Shown: one piece after another, positions 37,995-49,268 of the stretch | Layout of the letters: each line of letters begins with the position of its first letter | How positions within the stretch are numbered: the first letter of the stretch is position 1 | From: Myxococcales bacterium | GTDB lineage: Bacteria; Myxococcota_A; Polyangia; Polyangiales; JADJMO01 | NCBI GenBank assembly: GCA_016709545.1 | Contig: JADJMO010000004.1 | Span: 558,001-622,000 of the forward strand | Length of the DNA: 64,000 nucleotides | Reading direction: 5' to 3' | Notes under the pieces: generated by a model | Seen by the model: only the letters and a program-made list of their open reading frames with translations | The model's database searches: none | Told to the model about the DNA's origin: nothing | Made by a program: the position numbers and the translations under genes

Positions 37995-40900
37995 ACCCGT
38001 CCTTCTCGGTGAGCGACTCGGGCAACGGCCCCGCCGCCATCGTGCAGTTCATCGGACGCACCGAGATCTCGCTCCCCTTGCGGCGCGAGAGCACGGCGTG
38101 GGCGAGATCGTCGGCGGGCAGGTAGACGTCGAAGCTGCCGCCGTCGGCCCAGGTGCGATCGCTGGTCCACCCCGAGACGCAGGCGTTCTCGCCGTCGATC
38201 CGCACGATCTCGTCGCTCGTCGCCGCGACGAAGGACTTGCCGTCGTCGAGGGTGACGGTGACCGGGTGGCGCGAGCCCGCGACGTACGGGAGCACGAGGC
38301 GTGGCTTGCCGGCGCTGTCCTTGCCGCAGACCTTCTTGTCGTCGATGTCGGTCTGCAGGAGGGCCTGCGAGAGCTTCGGCGCGGCGCCGGGCTGCACGGA
38401 GAGGAAGACGGCGGCCGGGTCGTGCGACTCGGTGCGCGGCGTGAACATGAGGAGGCCCGGGTCGCCCGGTTCGCGCAGGTAGCGCGCCGAGCCGAGGCCC
38501 GGCGTCCACCCCGGCCACAGCGTGAGCGCGTCGCGCGTCCACTCGGCCTTGTCCTTGTCGAGCTTGGTCCACTGCTCGTAGAGGCCGCTCGAGCCGACGA
38601 CGTAGTAGACGAACTTGCCCGCGGTCTTCTGCGCGTTGCGGAACGGCGCGAAGCTCGGGAGCTTGGCGGGCAGCGGGGTCGAGTCGACCTTGCCGCCCTT
38701 GCCGACGAAGTAGAGGGTCTGCGGCGTGTAGCCGGACACGGCGGCGAGCGTGAGGCCGCCGTCGTTGCCGATCGAGTACGCCTCGAGGTTGAGGCGCACC
38801 GGCATCTTGTCGATCTTCGCCTTGGCGACGGTGTTGGTCTTGGCGATCCACCACCCGAGCTCGACGGAGGTGGTCTCCTCCTCCTTCGGCTTGGCGTCCT
38901 TCTTCGGGTCCTTCTTCGGATCCTTCTTCTCGTCCTTCACGGGCGGCGGCGGCTGCGCGCCGGGCTTCTTGGTCACGACCGGCTTCGGCGCCGGGCCCTT
39001 CCAGCGCAGGGCGACGATGCCGCCCGGGACCGACGCGTACGTGAACCGCCACTCGTCGGCGATCGCCTTCTCGGCGGCCTTGAGCTTCTCCGGCTCCTTC
39101 TCCTGGGCGCGGGCAGCGCGGCGAGGAGGGTGACCTCCTTGACCTCGAGGCCCTGCTTGCCGCCCTGCTTGCCGACGAGGGCCTTGACCCCGCGGAGCTT
39201 GGGGTCGGGCAGCGTCATCGCCATGCGCACGCCGTCGCCGCTGTCGGCGAGCAGCGCGTTGGAGTCGGCGTAGCCGACGAACGAGCTCCAGGAGCCCTCG
39301 GCCTTGCACGTGAACGGCGTGCGGTAGGCGGTCTTCTTGGGCGCGGGCGCCTCCTTCGGCGGCTTGGTCCAATCGCCGCCCGCCTTCGCGAGATCCCAGC
39401 CCACGCGGGCCGCGCGGAAGCCGAGCAGGCAGCCGTGGCTGCCGCACGCGAGCGCGCTGGTCTCGTCCTCGATCCCGGGGACCTGCGTCCAGCTCTTGCC
39501 GCCGTCGAAGGTCTCGTAGCCCTTGCCGCCACCGCCGACGCCGAACCCGCGCAGACCCGCGAACGAGAGCGCGTTCACCGGCGGGAGCGCGCCAGCGACG
39601 ACCGTCTTGCCGTCGTCGGGCGTGGAGGCGAGGAACCAGCTGCCTTCGTAGGCGATCGCCGCGGCGGCGAGGTTGCCCGAGGCGTCGATGGCGAGCGCAC
39701 CGCGGCGCTTCACGAACTGCAGACCGGGGTCGATGTCGACGACCTCGGCGCCCGGGAACAGCTGGCGCTCGAACGTGCGTCCGCTGTCGTGCGACGTGAA
39801 GACGAAGGCCTTGCGACCGTCGTCCGAGTCGGAGGTGCCGACCGCGTAGACCGAGCCGGCCTTGCCGAAGCCCATCGCGTAGAAGCTCGGGATGCCGTCG
39901 ACCTTGATGTCGACGAACTCGCTCGCGCCGCCGGGGCGGACGACGCCGTGGCCGGTGCAGGTCGCGGCGCCGACGAGGCAGGCGCCCTTGAACACGAGGG
40001 TGCCGTCCGGGCCGAGCCACATGCGCTCGTCGGGGCGGCCGCCGTAGGCGAGCTTGCCGTCCTTCTTCCAGCTCGCGCCGCCGTCGTCGCTGCGGTGCAG
40101 CTCGATGGCGCCGTAGGAGGAAGACGGACCGTCGTCCCCGCCGCCCTCGGCCTCCATCGCGCCCGAGTCGGAGTTCTCGCACGCGACCACGATGGTGTTG
40201 CCAGCGGCCGCGAGCTTCGCGTTCGACGAGCACGGGAAGCGCTGGAGGACCTTCTGGGTCGCCGGCTTGCCGAGCTCCTCGACGTAGACGCTGATGCCGC
40301 CCGGCGCGCCGGTGTCGTCACCGTCGTTCCAGATGAGCTCGTAGTGCTTGTTGGCGGTCACCGCGCCCGTGCCGTTGGCGACCGACTCGGCCCACGCGGT
40401 GTTGGGGTGACCGGGGAACGTGAGCTCGATCGACTCGACCGGCGGGGCGCTGCCCTTCTCGAACTTCGCCACGTCGCGCTTGAGCTCGAACCAGCCCTCG
40501 GCGTTCTGGAGGTACACTCCCGTCTCGGTGGCAGACAGCCGCGGGTTGGCCGCGTGCGGCGCCGCGGCCTCGTTCCAGGTGACGCCGTCGTCGCTCGTGA
40601 AGAGCAGGCGCTGCGGCGCGAACAGGGCCGCCCCGACCCCACCGGGGTTCATGACGACCCGGACGAGGACGCCTGGAGCTTTCGGGAGCTTGACGGGCGC
40701 CCAGGTGAGGCCGCCGTCGACCGAGCGGACGATCTCCTTGCCGGCGCGGATCGCGACGAAGGCGTCCTTGCCGACGTCGATCGAGGACAGGCGCGGAGGC
40801 GGTGGGCGCCGCGGGCCGAGCGTGCCGAGCGGGGTGGGCGCCGTGTAGACCGCGCCGCTGGTCGTGAGGAACAGGAAGCCGTCGTTGGTCTTCTTGGCCG

Positions 40901-41186
40901 CGACGATCTCCTCGCTCGCGAACGTGGTCGCGTGCGCGGGCGGCTTCGCCTCGCTCTCCTTGAGCCAGCGCTCGCCGTTGCGTCCGAAGTAGAGGATTCC
41001 CTCCTTGCCGAGGTCGACCCGACCGGTGAGCTCCGAGCTGCGCAGCGCCCAGCGCGAAGGGGTCTCGACCGGCGGGCCGGCGTCGGCCTTCTTCACCGGC
41101 GGAGGCGTCGGGGGCTTGGGCTGGGGCGCAGGGCCACAGCCGACGAGCACGAGCAGAGCGAGCGAGGAGAGCTGCCGGACACGCAT
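37984..41186 (-). CDS. Asp-box (BNR) repeat lipoprotein, frameshifted
   Basis: About 1,065 residues with a lipoprotein signal (MRVRQLSSLALLVLVGC). The N-terminal 630 residues contain five Asp boxes (S/T-x-D-x-G-x-T/S-W/F): SVDGGLTWAP, TSDDGVTWNE, SDDGGASWKK, SHDSGRTFER, FDGGKSWTQ. These mark a sialidase-like or Ycf48-like beta-propeller. Catalytic Arg triads of sialidases are not evident, so binding or display is more likely than hydrolysis. A charged linker (KKDPKKDPKKDAKPKEEE) leads to a second, beta-rich domain ending DGFTE. The frame breaks near 39110-39118 (LAALPA / ARAQEKEPEK). The start could also be ATG 41198, four codons upstream. Convergent with crp. Confidence 0.78.
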
Positions 41187-41234
41187 GGTGGCCGGCATCC
41201 TAGAAGGTTTCGGGGAAAGTGGGGCCTCTGAGCT

Positions 41235-41657
41235 TCAGGCCACCCACTCGGCCTTGCGGGAGGTGCGGACGGCGAGGAGGTGGCGCCCGTCGGCGGCGCG
41301 TGGCGCGAGGGTGACCCCCTGACCACGCCCCTGCTTGTTGGGGCGGAAGAATGCCGTCAGCGCGTACGTGCGCTCGTCGTTCTCGAGGACGATCCGCTCG
41401 CGCGCCTCGTCGATGCGCACGCGATAGCTACCGGGATCGACGTGACGACCCGCGATGGCGATCGGGCGCAGGCCCTCGATCACCAGGAGCAGCTCCTCGC
41501 TCTCGAAGCCGCCGGTCTGCGTGGTCGGCCGCGCGACGCGCCACGTTCCAGAAGGAGCCGTGCGCGCACCCTGACCGAAGCCGAGGGCTTCGCCGAGAGC
41601 ATCCCCGAGAGCGTCCCCGAGAGCGTCCAGCGTGGTGAGTTCGTGCGCGTAGTTCAT
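41235..41657 (-). CDS. Hypothetical protein with DALG repeats
   Basis: A 140-residue protein of unknown function. After MNYAHELTTL comes a fourfold tetrapeptide repeat (DALGDALGDALGEALG), followed by a beta-rich domain (GTWRVARPTTQTGGF ... SYRVRIDEARERIVLEND) that ends in RTSRKAEWVA. No signal peptide or membrane segment. AAGGA lies 9-13 bases before ATG 41657. An upstream ATG at 41705 would add a basic 16-residue extension and is less likely. Confidence 0.6.
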   Translation of the reverse strand: MNYAHELTTLDALGDALGDALGEALGFGQGARTAPSGTWRVARPTTQTGGFESEELLLVIEGLRPIAIAGRHVDPGSYRVRIDEARERIVLENDERTYALTAFFRPNKQGRGQGVTLAPRAADGRHLLAVRTSRKAEWVA

Positions 41658-42057
41658 GGCGTCGTCCTTCTTCGACCAACGAGGTGCAAGGGATGTTCCC
41701 GACATTCGATCACGGTTTGTTCCGTGGTTTGGGTACGCGGAGCGCGTCGGGAAGATCTCGAACCGTCACTGGACCAACGGTGGACCGTGCGTGGGATTAC
41801 AGCTCACGGTCGGAGAGTGCGGTCGCACAGGAGGACGGGGCTGGTCCGGATTTGTCGCACGCAACCCTGCAAAACAGCAGCACGACTTCTTCGCCATACC
41901 CCCCTCGGGTCTGGCAGCGGCGTCATGGCACACGCATCCTGGCGTGGACGCTGAATCTCCTACGCAGGCCGCGCAACGCGCTTCGCACGGGTGAATACCG
42001 GGTTGGCACCCTCGTTGCTGAAGGGCCGTCACACCTTTCTTCCTTTCGGGAGGCAAC
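41658..42057 (+). other. 400-base divergent regulatory region
   Basis: No gene is supported; open frames here lack codon bias. It contains a sigma-54 promoter at its right end (listed separately), a direct repeat TGGACC-5-TGGACC (41770-41786) and an inverted copy TGGTCC at 41842-41847, which could be activator sites 150-250 bases upstream of the promoter. It also has a small hairpin CACGG / CCGTG (41711-41726). Roles other than the promoter are speculative. Confidence 0.5.
42003..42019 (+). promoter_or_regulatory. Sigma-54 (-24/-12) promoter
   Basis: TTGGCAC-CCTCG-TTGCT. The invariant GG (42005-42006) and GC (42017-42018) are exactly ten bases apart, and the flanking TTGGCAC and TTGCT match the RpoN consensus. 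Transcription would start near 42030, leaving a 28-base leader with a strong Shine-Dalgarno (CGGGAGGC) seven bases before ATG 42058. Confidence 0.78.
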
Positions 42058-43656
42058 ATGAGACGAACCATCGGGATCCTCGTCGGGGTCCTCGGCGCAG
42101 GTGCGCTCTTCGCGGGCTGCGGGGCGTCCGCGGACTCGGCGGCGCCCTCCGGCGACTATCGCAGCGACGCGGGCACCGCGACCGACACGGGCAGCTTCTA
42201 CGACACCGGGACGCCACCTCCCGTCGACACGGGGCCTCCCCCCGAAAAGGAGGTGGAGTCCTCGTACCGCTCGCCGGTCGCCACTGGGCGCACGGTGTGG
42301 ATCGCGAACCCGAAGAGCGGTCGCGTCGCGTTCGTGGACGCGACCACGCTCGACGCCAAGGTGGTCGAGGCGGGCAACGGCCCGACCTTCATGGCCGCGG
42401 TGCCCGGGGGAGACGACGTGGCGCTCGTGCTCAACGTGCTGAGCGACGACGCGACGATGTTCCGGCGGACGGACGTGGGCATGGACGTCAAGACGTTCAA
42501 GACCCACCACGCCGCGAATGCTTGGGGCGTCTCGGGTGACGGCCACTGGGCGATCGCCTGGACCGATGTGAAGGCCGTCACCACTCCCTACGGCAAGACC
42601 GTCGGCTTCCAGGACCTCACGGTGATCGACCTCTCGGCCAAGGGTGGCCCGCCGATCATCCTCGCGGTCGGCTACCGGCCGGTCTCGGTCGGCTTCACCA
42701 AGGACGGCAAGCGCGCCTTCGCGGTGACCCAGGACGGCGTCTCGATCATCGATCTGTTCGCGCCGGGCGGGCCGCTGGTCGTCAAGAACGTGCCGATCTC
42801 CGACGACCCGCTGGCAGACCCGGGCACGCGCGACGTCTCGGTCACGCCCGACGGCGCGTACGCGCTCATCCGGCGGGACGGCGACGCGGCCGTCACGATC
42901 GTCTCGCTCGAGACCGAGGTGCGCACCAAGGTGACGCTCTCGGGTCCGGTGACCGACCTCGATCTGGTCGAGGACGGGAGCAAGGCCATCGCCGTCGTCC
43001 GCGAGAAGGCCGAGGTGTTCGTGCTGCCCATCCCCGGCATCGCCACCAAGCCCACCGAGTTCGCCAGCGTGACCATCACCGGTGAGACCGTGGGCTCGGT
43101 CTCCATCGCGGGGGGCGGCGCGAGCGCGGTCCTCTACACGAACGCCGTCGCCGCCGAGCGCTTCACGGTGCTCCGCCTCGACACGACCCCGCTCAGCTAC
43201 CGCGTGCAGAAGCTCTACGCGCCGGTGCTCGGCGTGTTCCCGACCGGCGACGCGCAGGCCGCGGTGGTCCTCCACGACAAGACCGCCCCCAAGGCCGGCG
43301 CCTTCAGCCTGGTGCCCATCTCCACCGGCCTCCCCGCGAAGATCGTCGGGACCGACGCGCCGCTGACCGCCGTGGCGCTCGCCAAGGCCGGCGACCGCGC
43401 GATCCTCACCGAGCGCGACGACGCCAAGGCGATCTACGGCGCCTACCTCGCGCGCTTCCCCTCGCTCTCGGTCGACCGCTTCCCGCTCGCGAGCCCGCCG
43501 ATCGCGGCCGGGGTCGTCGAGGGGTCGCGTCGGGCGTGGATCGCCCAGCAACACACCGAAGGTCGCATCACCTTCATCGACCTCGAGAAGGGTGAGGCCC
43601 GCACGCTCACCGGGTTCGAGCTTTCGGCGCGCGTCGTCGACGGGAGCAAGCCATGA
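42058..43656 (+). CDS. YncE-like beta-propeller lipoprotein
   Basis: 532 residues, intact. Signal MRRTIGILVGVLGAGALFAGC, then a Thr/Pro/Asp linker (SFYDTGTPPPVDTG). The rest consists of repeated blades of the form VWIANPKSGRVAFVDATTLD, VSGDGHWAIAWTD, VSVTPDGAYALIRRDGD, which is the YVTN/YncE seven-bladed propeller style. It is therefore a lipid-anchored, probably surface-exposed propeller. Ligand unknown. It is the first gene behind the sigma-54 promoter, has the strongest Shine-Dalgarno nearby, and its stop overlaps the next start (ATGA). Confidence 0.82.
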   Translation: MRRTIGILVGVLGAGALFAGCGASADSAAPSGDYRSDAGTATDTGSFYDTGTPPPVDTGPPPEKEVESSYRSPVATGRTVWIANPKSGRVAFVDATTLDAKVVEAGNGPTFMAAVPGGDDVALVLNVLSDDATMFRRTDVGMDVKTFKTHHAANAWGVSGDGHWAIAWTDVKAVTTPYGKTVGFQDLTVIDLSAKGGPPIILAVGYRPVSVGFTKDGKRAFAVTQDGVSIIDLFAPGGPLVVKNVPISDDPLADPGTRDVSVTPDGAYALIRRDGDAAVTIVSLETEVRTKVTLSGPVTDLDLVEDGSKAIAVVREKAEVFVLPIPGIATKPTEFASVTITGETVGSVSIAGGGASAVLYTNAVAAERFTVLRLDTTPLSYRVQKLYAPVLGVFPTGDAQAAVVLHDKTAPKAGAFSLVPISTGLPAKIVGTDAPLTAVALAKAGDRAILTERDDAKAIYGAYLARFPSLSVDRFPLASPPIAAGVVEGSRRAWIAQQHTEGRITFIDLEKGEARTLTGFELSARVVDGSKP

Positions 43657-45262
43657 AGACTGGTATTCCTGGGCTCACCGCCCTCGCCCTGCTCGCCCTC
43701 CCGCTGGCCGCCTGCGGCGCCCGCGACAGCCACTGGGACACGCCGGTCAGCGAGTCCTCCTACGCCGCCGCGCGCACCGTCGGTCTCACCGGCTCGGTCG
43801 GGGTCGTCGACGACCTCGAGCACCGCGTGCTGCTCCTGACGCCGCGCCTCGACCAGGAGCTCGACCGCCTGTTCGTGCCGATCGGGAAGAAGGTCCAGAT
43901 GGCCCTGCCGTCGACCGACCTCTCGCGCATGTTCGTGCTGTCGGCCGGCGACGTCCCGCGCCGCACCGAGCGTGACCAGCGCGCCTCGCTCACCGTGATC
44001 GAGGGCAGCGGGGGAGAAGCGCGGCACCTCGCGGCGCTACGAGCTCGCCGCGCCCAAGAGCGGGATCGCGCTCGACCCGCTCGGCAAGTGGGTCGCGCTC
44101 TACGCGAGCGGCACCGAGGCGTTCGTCGAGAACCCCAACGAGATCGTGCTCGTCGACCTCGAGAGCCCGCCCGGCGCCGACAACCCCGTCACCACCACGC
44201 TGCGCAGCTTCGGCGGCAAGCCGCAGAAGGTGACGTTCTCGCCCACGCTGAACCTGCCCGAGGGGCCACGCCGTCTGCTCGTCGTGCAGACCGAGCTGGA
44301 CGTCTCGATCGTCGACCTCGATCACGCGCGCAAGAACCCGCGACCCGAGGTCACCGTGCGCCTCTCGGACAGCACCTCGACCAAGATCATCCAGCCCGCC
44401 CAGGTGGTCTTCGACGACGGCGACACCACGCGCAACGACGACGCGCGCATCGGCATCCGGCTCGCCAACGACGCCAACGTCGTGACCCCTCGAGCTCGCC
44501 AAGCGCACGACCGTCTCGGGTGAGAACGACTTCTCGCCCAAGATCAACCTCACCGACGTGGGGGGCTACGCGAGCGACATCGCGTTCGTGCGCACCGACG
44601 GCGGCCTGCGCCTCGCGGCCCTCGTGCCGACGCTCAAGAGCGCCGTGCTCGTGGAGACCGAGACGAGCCTGACGACCCAGGTGCCCCTGCCGGCGCCGTA
44701 CTCGCGCATGTCGCTCATCACCGACGTCGTGAGCAGCGGCACGCCCACCGACGTGGCCCTGCTCTGGAGCGGCGTGGGCGCAGGCGGCGTCGCGTTCTGG
44801 CAGCTCGGCAAGACGAGCGGCACGCCGTACCGCAGCGTGGAGGTGGTGAGCCTGCCGTCGACGGTCAGCAGCGTGCAGGACCTCCCGAAGCCGCGCAACG
44901 AGCTGAAGGTGCTCTCGATGGGCTCGAACTCGTTCTACGTGCTCGACCTCGCGTCGCGCACGGCGGCGCCGCTGCTCACCCAGAGCTCGGCCACCATCGT
45001 GCCGTCGCCCGACGGCGGGCGCATGTGGGCGTACTCGCAGGGGGGCACCAAGCTCTCGGCGGTGAGTCTCCCGCGGCTGCACCCGATCCAGCTGGTCATC
45101 GATCGCCCGATCGCCGCCGCCTACGAGGTGGCGCGACCGGAGGGAGGCCGCGCGCTCGTCACCCTGCACACGCAGGGCTCGTTCGGCGCGACCGTGTTCG
45201 ACGCCGACGCGCCCGACGCGGGCTCGCGGCTGTTCTCGGGCCTCTTGCTGGAGAAGCCGTGA
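43653..45262 (+). CDS. Second beta-propeller lipoprotein, two frameshifts
   Basis: About 536 residues. Signal MKTGIPGLTALALLALPLAAC. Blade-like repeats include VGVVDDLEHRVLLLTPRLDQ, FVLSAGDVPRR, EIVLVDLESPPGADN, DVSIVDLDHARKNP and VLDLASRTAAPLL, so it resembles the preceding protein in size and fold and may be a distant paralogue. The frame breaks near 44010-44030 (SGGEA / RYELAAPKSGIALDP) and again near 44480-44492 (NDANVVT / LELAKRTTVSGENDF). Taken together the pieces give one continuous propeller. Start overlaps the upstream stop (ATGA); stop overlaps the next start (TGATG). Confidence 0.78.
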
Positions 45263-45987
45263 TGAAGAAGGTGCATTCCATCCTGTTCGCCCTCCTGCTC
45301 GCGGTGCCCGCGACGGCCCACGCCCAGACTCAGGAAGACGAGGCGGAGGGGCCCGCGCCCTCGCCCGAGGACGACAAGCGCGTCGTCTCCTCCACGCTCG
45401 ACGTGGGCGTGCGCACCACCTACGTGCGTGACGCCGGGTTCGACCCGTATTCGACGAACGACGCGCTCGTGCAGGGCACCGTCGGCGCCACGCGCACGCT
45501 CAAGGTCCGCTGTCCGTTCGCGCTCGCGATCGGCGGGCGCTGGGACTTCGGCGGGGCGACCGGCACCGCGCGGGGCTCCGAGACCAACCTCAGCGTCCAC
45601 CGGCTGCTCGTGCCCATCGAAGGGCGCTTCCACCTCGGGGGTCGCGACGGCTACGTGTTCGTCCGGCTCGCGCCGGGCGCACTCCACCTCTCGGGCACGG
45701 TGAAGGACGGCTCGCTCGGCACGCCGCTCTCGGCGAGCGGGTGGACCCCTGCCCTGGACGCGAGCGTGGGCTACGCCTGGCTGGTCGGTCCGCGGAGCCA
45801 TCCCGAGCGCCATCGCGTGCGCTTCTGGCTGTTCCCGGAGCTCGGCTACGCCTGGTCCGGCAGCAAGGCGATGCCGATGACGCCGTCGGTCGGCGCGGAC
45901 GATCCGCGACAGTACGGCACCCTGCAGATGCCCGACCTCGCCATGCGCGGTCCGTTCTTCCGCATCGGCGCCGGGCTGTCCCTGTAG
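45262..45987 (+). CDS. Secreted beta-rich (outer-membrane barrel-like) protein
   Basis: 241 residues, intact. A classical signal peptide (MKKVHSILFALLLAVPATAHA, cleavage before QTQED) is followed by an acidic linker. About 200 residues of alternating beta-strands come next (VSSTLDVGVRTTYVRD, FALAIGGRWDFGG, YVFVRLAPGALHLSG, LDASVGYAWLVG), ending in FRIGAGLSL, an aromatic/hydrophobic final strand as in outer-membrane barrels. It may be a small barrel or an outer-membrane-associated partner of the two propeller lipoproteins, with which it is translationally coupled (TGATG). That partnership is inference. Confidence 0.7.
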   Translation: MKKVHSILFALLLAVPATAHAQTQEDEAEGPAPSPEDDKRVVSSTLDVGVRTTYVRDAGFDPYSTNDALVQGTVGATRTLKVRCPFALAIGGRWDFGGATGTARGSETNLSVHRLLVPIEGRFHLGGRDGYVFVRLAPGALHLSGTVKDGSLGTPLSASGWTPALDASVGYAWLVGPRSHPERHRVRFWLFPELGYAWSGSKAMPMTPSVGADDPRQYGTLQMPDLAMRGPFFRIGAGLSL

Positions 45988-46010
45988 GCGAGGCCACGGA
46001 CGAGGCGTGG

Positions 46011-46016
46011 TACCGT
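46011..46016 (+). promoter_or_regulatory. Putative -10 box, GGCT-like gene
   Basis: TACCGT, nine bases before ATG 46026. The intervening bases contain only C and G, with no Shine-Dalgarno complementarity. Confidence 0.35.
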
Positions 46017-46025
46017 CCCCGGGGG

Positions 46026-46457
46026 ATGGTCCACGCCTTCGTCTTCGGCGCGCTGATGGTCCATCGGCGCGCGCTGGAGCACGGTGAGGCCGCCGTGGTG
46101 CGGGACCACGCCGTGCGGTTCGTCGTGCGGGGGGCGCGCCACGAGCCGTCGTTCGCCTCGCTCGTCGAGGCGCCGGGCGAGGAGGCCTGGGGCGTCGTCG
46201 TGCCATTCCAGACGCTCGAGTGGATGGCGCTGCGCATGCGCGAGGCCGTGTACCGGGCGCGGCCGGTCGTCGCGCGCACGAAGAGCGGGCGCGAGGTCCG
46301 CTGCCACGCGCTCTTCGTGTTCTCGATGATGCGCGTCGACGAGCGCCCGCCGAGCGCCCGCTACGCGCGTCTCCTGCTGCGCGGCGCGCTGCACCACGGG
46401 CTCCCGACCCACGTGGTGGATCGGTACCGCGTGTTCGCGCAGCTCACTTCCGCTTGA
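46026..46457 (+). CDS. Gamma-glutamylcyclotransferase-like protein
   Basis: 143 residues. HAFVFGALMV at the N-terminus resembles the YGSL/YGTL loop of the gamma-glutamylcyclotransferase (AIG2-like) fold, and AWGVVVPFQTLEWMALRMRE with VYRARPVVART resembles its later GxVY/L..LD..E..Y.R.xV order. Family members release 5-oxoproline from gamma-glutamyl compounds. Here the substitution FGAL for YGSL and the lack of an unambiguous catalytic Glu make activity uncertain. It may be a divergent member. It overlaps the convergent small gene by 14 bases. Confidence 0.55.
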   Translation: MVHAFVFGALMVHRRALEHGEAAVVRDHAVRFVVRGARHEPSFASLVEAPGEEAWGVVVPFQTLEWMALRMREAVYRARPVVARTKSGREVRCHALFVFSMMRVDERPPSARYARLLLRGALHHGLPTHVVDRYRVFAQLTSA

Positions 46458-46704
46458 TCGTCTCGATCTGGTCTTCGAGCTTGCGGATCGTGCGCTGCAG
46501 ATCGCGCACCTCGGCCTTGGTGGCCATGTTGAGCTTCTTGGCGACCGACTCGCCAGCCTCCTCCGTGAAGGTGGAGAGCTTCGCCGGGAGGCTCATGGCG
46601 CCCATCACCGCCTTCATGACCCGCTCGTCCTGCATCAACTTCATGACCTTCGGGTTGGACATGAGCTTCATGCCCTCTTGCATGAGCTTCTGCTTCAGAT
46701 CCAT
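46444..46704 (-). CDS. Small helical/coiled-coil protein
   Basis: 86 residues, charged and almost wholly helical: KLMQEGMKLMSNPKVMKLMQ, then VRDLQRTIRKLEDQIETIKR, a heptad-type coiled coil at the C-terminus. No membrane segment or cysteine. The C-terminal half resembles the phasin/UbiK type of small coiled-coil accessory proteins, but the match is generic. Shine-Dalgarno AGGAG lies eight bases before ATG 46704. Divergent from pyrG. Confidence 0.7.
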   Translation of the reverse strand: MDLKQKLMQEGMKLMSNPKVMKLMQDERVMKAVMGAMSLPAKLSTFTEEAGESVAKKLNMATKAEVRDLQRTIRKLEDQIETIKRK

Positions 46705-46919
46705 GGCGGCACTCCTGGGATCGCGCTGTCGACGCGACGTGTGGTGGGAACGGACGCTTCTAGCTCACATGAGCCCTCGACACCATGCGTCGTCGGAAGT
46801 AGCCTGCTGGCCCGACGTGGTCGTGCCGTCGGGGGGCGGTCGGACAGGGTCGGTTCACCCGACAAACAGTCCGGCTGTTCGGTTGCAAGGCCCCGTCGCG
46901 CACCTCTGGAGGAACGACG
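46705..46919 (+). other. Divergent leader region of pyrG
   Basis: 215 bases without a gene. Before pyrG there is a small hairpin GTCGG-TTCAC-CCGAC (46849-46863) and a strong Shine-Dalgarno, GGAGGA, ending seven bases before ATG 46920. I see no clear -35/-10 pair. The GTCGG hairpin is too weak to call an attenuator. Confidence 0.4.
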
Positions 46920-48659
<1,740 letters not shown>

Positions 48660-48666
48660 GGCGGTC

Positions 48667-49264
48667 GTGCACGTCTTCGGGCTGACCGGCGGGATCGCCT
48701 CGGGCAAGAGCACGGTCGCCAAGCTGTTCGTCGAGGCCGGCGTCCCCGTGGTGGACGCCGACGAGGTCGCGCGCGGTCGTGCTGCCGGGCAGCGACGGTC
48801 TCGCCGCCGTCGTCGCGGCCTTCGGCGAGGCCGTGCTGCTCCCCGATGGCACGCTCGACCGCAAGGGCCTCGGCGCGCGGGTGTTCGCCGACGCGGGCGC
48901 GCGCGCCACCCTGAACGGCATCCTGCACCCCCGGATCGCCGCGGAGTCCGGTCGCCGCATCGCGGAGCTCGACGCGCAGGGCTTCTCGCTCGCCTGCTAC
49001 GACGCCGCGCTGATCGTCGAGCGGGGGATGGCCGACGCCTTCCGCCCGCTCGTGGTCGTCGCGACGTCGCCCGACGTGCAGCGCGCCCGCCTCGTCGCGC
49101 GCGACGGCCTCACCGCCGCCGAGGCCGACGAGCGCCTCGCCGCCCAGGCCCCCGTCGCCGTGAAGCTCGCCGCCGCCGATCACGTCATCGAGAACGACGG
49201 CACGCTCGAGGAGCTGCGCGCGCGCGCGCTCGCGGTGCTGGCCGCGGTGCGCGCCCGCGTGTGA
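48667..49264 (+). CDS. coaE: Dephospho-CoA kinase, frameshifted
   Basis: About 199 residues: last step of coenzyme A synthesis, phosphorylating dephospho-CoA. The P-loop is GLTGGIASGKSTVAKLF and the substrate region is VVDADEVAR. A frameshift at about 48772-48780 follows; the proper frame resumes as VLPGSDGLAAVVAAFGEAVL and continues through DGTLDRKGLGARVFAD, LHPRIAAE and the LID/C-terminal region to RARV. Each half is typical of CoaE, and the gene is essential, so the break is probably an error. Start GTG 48667, seven bases after the pyrG stop. Confidence 0.92.
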
Positions 49265-49268
49265 ACCT

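Noticed and set aside
41684..42061. Small genes in the 41.7-42.0 kb gap
   Set aside because: Three overlapping frames are open, none with codon bias, start signal or domain.
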